Source of the DNA: Nitrospirae bacterium RBG_13_39_12
Lineage (GTDB): Bacteria; Nitrospirota; Thermodesulfovibrionia; Thermodesulfovibrionales; SM23-35
Length of the DNA stretch: 23,252 nucleotides
Direction: 5' to 3'
Assembly (NCBI GenBank): GCA_001805125.1
Contig: MHEF01000070.1
Location: 1,793-25,044 of the forward strand
Shown here: positions 21,010-23,252 of the stretch, piece after piece
Numbering within the stretch: position 1 is the first letter of the stretch
Layout of the letters: each line of letters opens with the position of its first letter
Notes under the pieces: model-generated
What the model was told of the DNA's origin: nothing
What the model saw: only the letters and a program-made list of their open reading frames with translations
Databases searched by the model: none
Translations under genes and position numbers: made by a program

Positions 21010-23171
21010 TGAAAAGGAATATTCTTATTTTATTATATTTATTACTATGCTCAATTCTTTTTGTTTTTTTGGGGTGTGCAACAACCACAACCGGTGGTGA
21101 CGCAGGGCAACCTTTGGAACAGCCTCAGGAAGCCACTCTAATAACAGGAATAGACATTCAGGATTACACAGTAACTATAACTGCCAACAAGCCATTTACT
21201 TACACTCTATACAGACCTGGCGATCCATATAAGATAATAATTGACCTTCCTGACGTTGAGTTAGGTTCCTTTATTAATAAAATCGTTTCTAACAAGGGAG
21301 GCATAACAGAAATAGATCCTTCCCAAGTTGAATCCCCGTCTTATTTAGCTAGACTTGAAGTATTGATTCAAACGCCTTCCATAGTTGAACAGGAATATAA
21401 AGACAATGTACTGACAGTCAAAATAAAAGAAGAACCACCTAAAGAAGTTCCAATGGTAAAAGAAAAAATATACGAACCCGTACCTGTTGCTGTAGAGGAG
21501 AAACCGCTTCCGAAGGCTACAGAAATATCCAGCATCTCATTTGAAAAGTATGCTGACACCGTTAATATTCTGATTAAAGGTAATGGTTCCATGATACCCA
21601 ATGTCCTCCCATTAGGTGACCGCATTGTATTGGATATCCCTGATGTAATAATGAGCACTCCTGTTCCAAATACTATAGTATCACCTGTTACAGGGATTCG
21701 TGCTGGCAAATATCTTGACAAGGTAAGACTTGTTATCGACCTTCAGGAAAAAACAAATTTTGACGTTACTTCGAACAGGGACTCTATTGTAGTGGCTTTA
21801 CAAAGGTTAGACAGTGAACCTGCTTCTGCTTCGGCCTCAGCCCAAAAATCCGAAGAACGGGCTGAGATTATTACAGGTGATGAAGAATCAAAAGAACCTG
21901 AAATGCTCGTAGCAGGCAGATGCGGCGAGTATCTGGAAGGTAAAGAGAATATCAACCTTGATTTTCAGGATCAGGATATAGTGCCTATATTAAGGTTGTT
22001 CGCCAATATAAGCGGGTGCAACATGTTTATACATCCTGATGTAAAAGGTAAATGTACCATGCAGTTTAAAAATGTGCCCTGGAATCAGGCACTCGATACT
22101 ATTCTAAAAAGCTTTAGCCTTGGAAAATCCGTTGAAGGGAATATTATAAGGATTGCTCCACATACTATCTTTGCGAGGGAAAGTGATGAGAAGTCTAAAG
22201 CAATGGAAGCAGAGATAAAGGCAGAGCCCTTAGAAACCAGAATTTATCCAATAAGCTATGCTGATGTTAAAGAAGTCGAAACGACTATTAAACAATCAAA
22301 GTTGTTATCGGAAAAAGGAAACACCAGCGTTGATGACAGGACTAGCTCCCTGATTGTTAATGATGTACCGTCTGCTTTAACAGAAATTGAGAACCTCCTT
22401 CCAACCCTCGACAAAGCAACAGCACAGGTGATGATAGAGGCAAGAATTGTTGAGGTTAATACAAGACGGGAGTCGGAGTTCGGAATACAGTGGGGAGTGA
22501 ATTTCAGCGCAACCAATACCCTTTCTTCAATTGGTGGTTTTTCCGGATTGGGCACAGGCCCATTCACGGGAGGCAACTATCTTGTTGACGTGCCAGCAGT
22601 TGTAGGCCCCGGGTCCGGTTCCGGCATCACTTTTGGTATTCTGAACCCTTCAAAAACACTCGGACTTGACATGCAACTTGCAGCAATCCAGACAATTGGA
22701 GAGGGCAAGGTCATCTCAAATCCAAGGATATTAACTTTGAACAAAGAAGAGGCGAAAATCTTGCAGGGCAAAAGCATTCCTGTCCGTAAAATAGATGTGA
22801 CTTCAGGGCAAATATCTACTGAATACAAGGATGTTACAATAGAGATGAAAGTTGAGCCACACATACGGCCTGACGAATCCATATCCATGAAAATTGAGAT
22901 TAAAAAAGAAGAACTTGACCCAACTGTCCCATCTGTTGAGGGTGTTCCCGGGACAGATAAAAAAGAGGCAATTACTAACGTACTTATAAAGAATGGTGAA
23001 ACCATTGTCATCGGAGGGTTGTACAAGGTAATGACTGATGATTCACAGACAGGTGTACCGGGTTTAATGAATGTTCCTTTCCTTGGGTGGCTGTTCAAAA
23101 AAGATAAGGAAACGACAACCACAAACGAACTTCTGATTTTTATTACGCCGAGGATTGTTGAGAGGTATTAA
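21009..23171 (+). CDS. pilQ: Type IV pilus outer-membrane secretin PilQ
   Basis: This 720-residue secretin forms the outer-membrane gate for the pilus. A lipoprotein-type signal ends at FLGC (Cys23). Two AMIN domains follow: residues about 45-135 (ITGIDIQDYTVTITANKPFTY) and about 175-270 (EISSISFEKYADTVNILIKG). The N0/STN domain comes next (INLDFQDQDIVPILRLFANISG), then an N1/NolW domain (YPISYADVKEVE), and the secretin core ends with VPGLMNVPFLGWLFKK. AMIN domains bind peptidoglycan and retain the machine at its site. The lipoprotein signal is less usual for PilQ. It is preceded by AAGGAGGAGG, the best ribosome-binding site in the operon. Confidence 0.96.
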   Translation: MKRNILILLYLLLCSILFVFLGCATTTTGGDAGQPLEQPQEATLITGIDIQDYTVTITANKPFTYTLYRPGDPYKIIIDLPDVELGSFINKIVSNKGGITEIDPSQVESPSYLARLEVLIQTPSIVEQEYKDNVLTVKIKEEPPKEVPMVKEKIYEPVPVAVEEKPLPKATEISSISFEKYADTVNILIKGNGSMIPNVLPLGDRIVLDIPDVIMSTPVPNTIVSPVTGIRAGKYLDKVRLVIDLQEKTNFDVTSNRDSIVVALQRLDSEPASASASAQKSEERAEIITGDEESKEPEMLVAGRCGEYLEGKENINLDFQDQDIVPILRLFANISGCNMFIHPDVKGKCTMQFKNVPWNQALDTILKSFSLGKSVEGNIIRIAPHTIFARESDEKSKAMEAEIKAEPLETRIYPISYADVKEVETTIKQSKLLSEKGNTSVDDRTSSLIVNDVPSALTEIENLLPTLDKATAQVMIEARIVEVNTRRESEFGIQWGVNFSATNTLSSIGGFSGLGTGPFTGGNYLVDVPAVVGPGSGSGITFGILNPSKTLGLDMQLAAIQTIGEGKVISNPRILTLNKEEAKILQGKSIPVRKIDVTSGQISTEYKDVTIEMKVEPHIRPDESISMKIEIKKEELDPTVPSVEGVPGTDKKEAITNVLIKNGETIVIGGLYKVMTDDSQTGVPGLMNVPFLGWLFKKDKETTTTNELLIFITPRIVERY

Positions 23172-23252
23172 AAATACTGGAAAAATTTAAGAGTTTTTAT
23201 AAAAGGATACAAATAGAAATACGGATTGAAAATAAATTAAGATGGAAAAAGA

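Noticed and set aside
23243..23252. ATG GAA AAA at the right edge as the start of a next gene
   Set aside because: Only three codons are visible and there is no ribosome-binding site at the right distance; it cannot be supported.

Overview
The window looks like a chromosomal segment of a Gram-negative, diderm bacterium with moderate-to-low G+C and type IV pili. Gene content and protein style (DUF4912 protein, GSU3473-like small protein, PilMNOPQ with a lipoprotein-type secretin, DHH phosphoesterase between rbfA and truB) suggest Nitrospirota or a neighbouring former deltaproteobacterial lineage. That placement is inference; no rRNA is present to confirm it.

Layout. (1) 1-2083: end of an RluB-type pseudouridine synthase and complete aspS. 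(2) 2125-5190: an AT-rich accessory stretch between two minus-strand tRNA genes, tRNA-Val(CAC) and tRNA-Thr(CGT). It holds a small GSU3473-like protein with a Gly-Asn repeat and a three-gene minus-strand operon: MqsR-like toxin, MqsA-like antitoxin with a long C-terminal extension, and SecB-like chaperone. (3) 5291-8887, minus strand: a Lys-rich repeat/DUF4912 protein and polA. (4) 8971-9169: a 199-bp MITE-like element with terminal inverted repeats and flanking TA. (5) 9253-12412: tig-clpP-clpX as a tight operon. (6) 12457-12593: a palindromic intergenic repeat, then minus-strand rpmB-dciA. (7) 13480-18162: infB-rbfA-nrnA-truB, the translation/ribosome-maturation cluster. (8) 18320-23171: pilM-pilN-pilO-pilP-pilQ, the type IV pilus alignment complex and outer-membrane secretin.

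The most interesting system is the tripartite toxin-antitoxin-chaperone (TAC) module at 3155-4618. The antitoxin carries an 87-residue C-terminal extension, as expected for a chaperone-addiction region. It ends in ANNELALAA, which closely resembles the ssrA degradation tag (E. coli ANDENYALAA). This suggests a model in which the SecB-like chaperone shields a built-in ClpXP degron. A 12-bp inverted repeat with 11 matching positions frames the toxin start and is a candidate operator.

Other points to check: a missing proofreading metal ligand in PolA; a frame-altering heptanucleotide repeat inside dciA; a trigger-factor start that should be TTG at 9253; possible leaderless starts for polA and pilM; a CRP-like palindrome upstream of pilM; and a conservative metal-ligand change in the DHH phosphoesterase.
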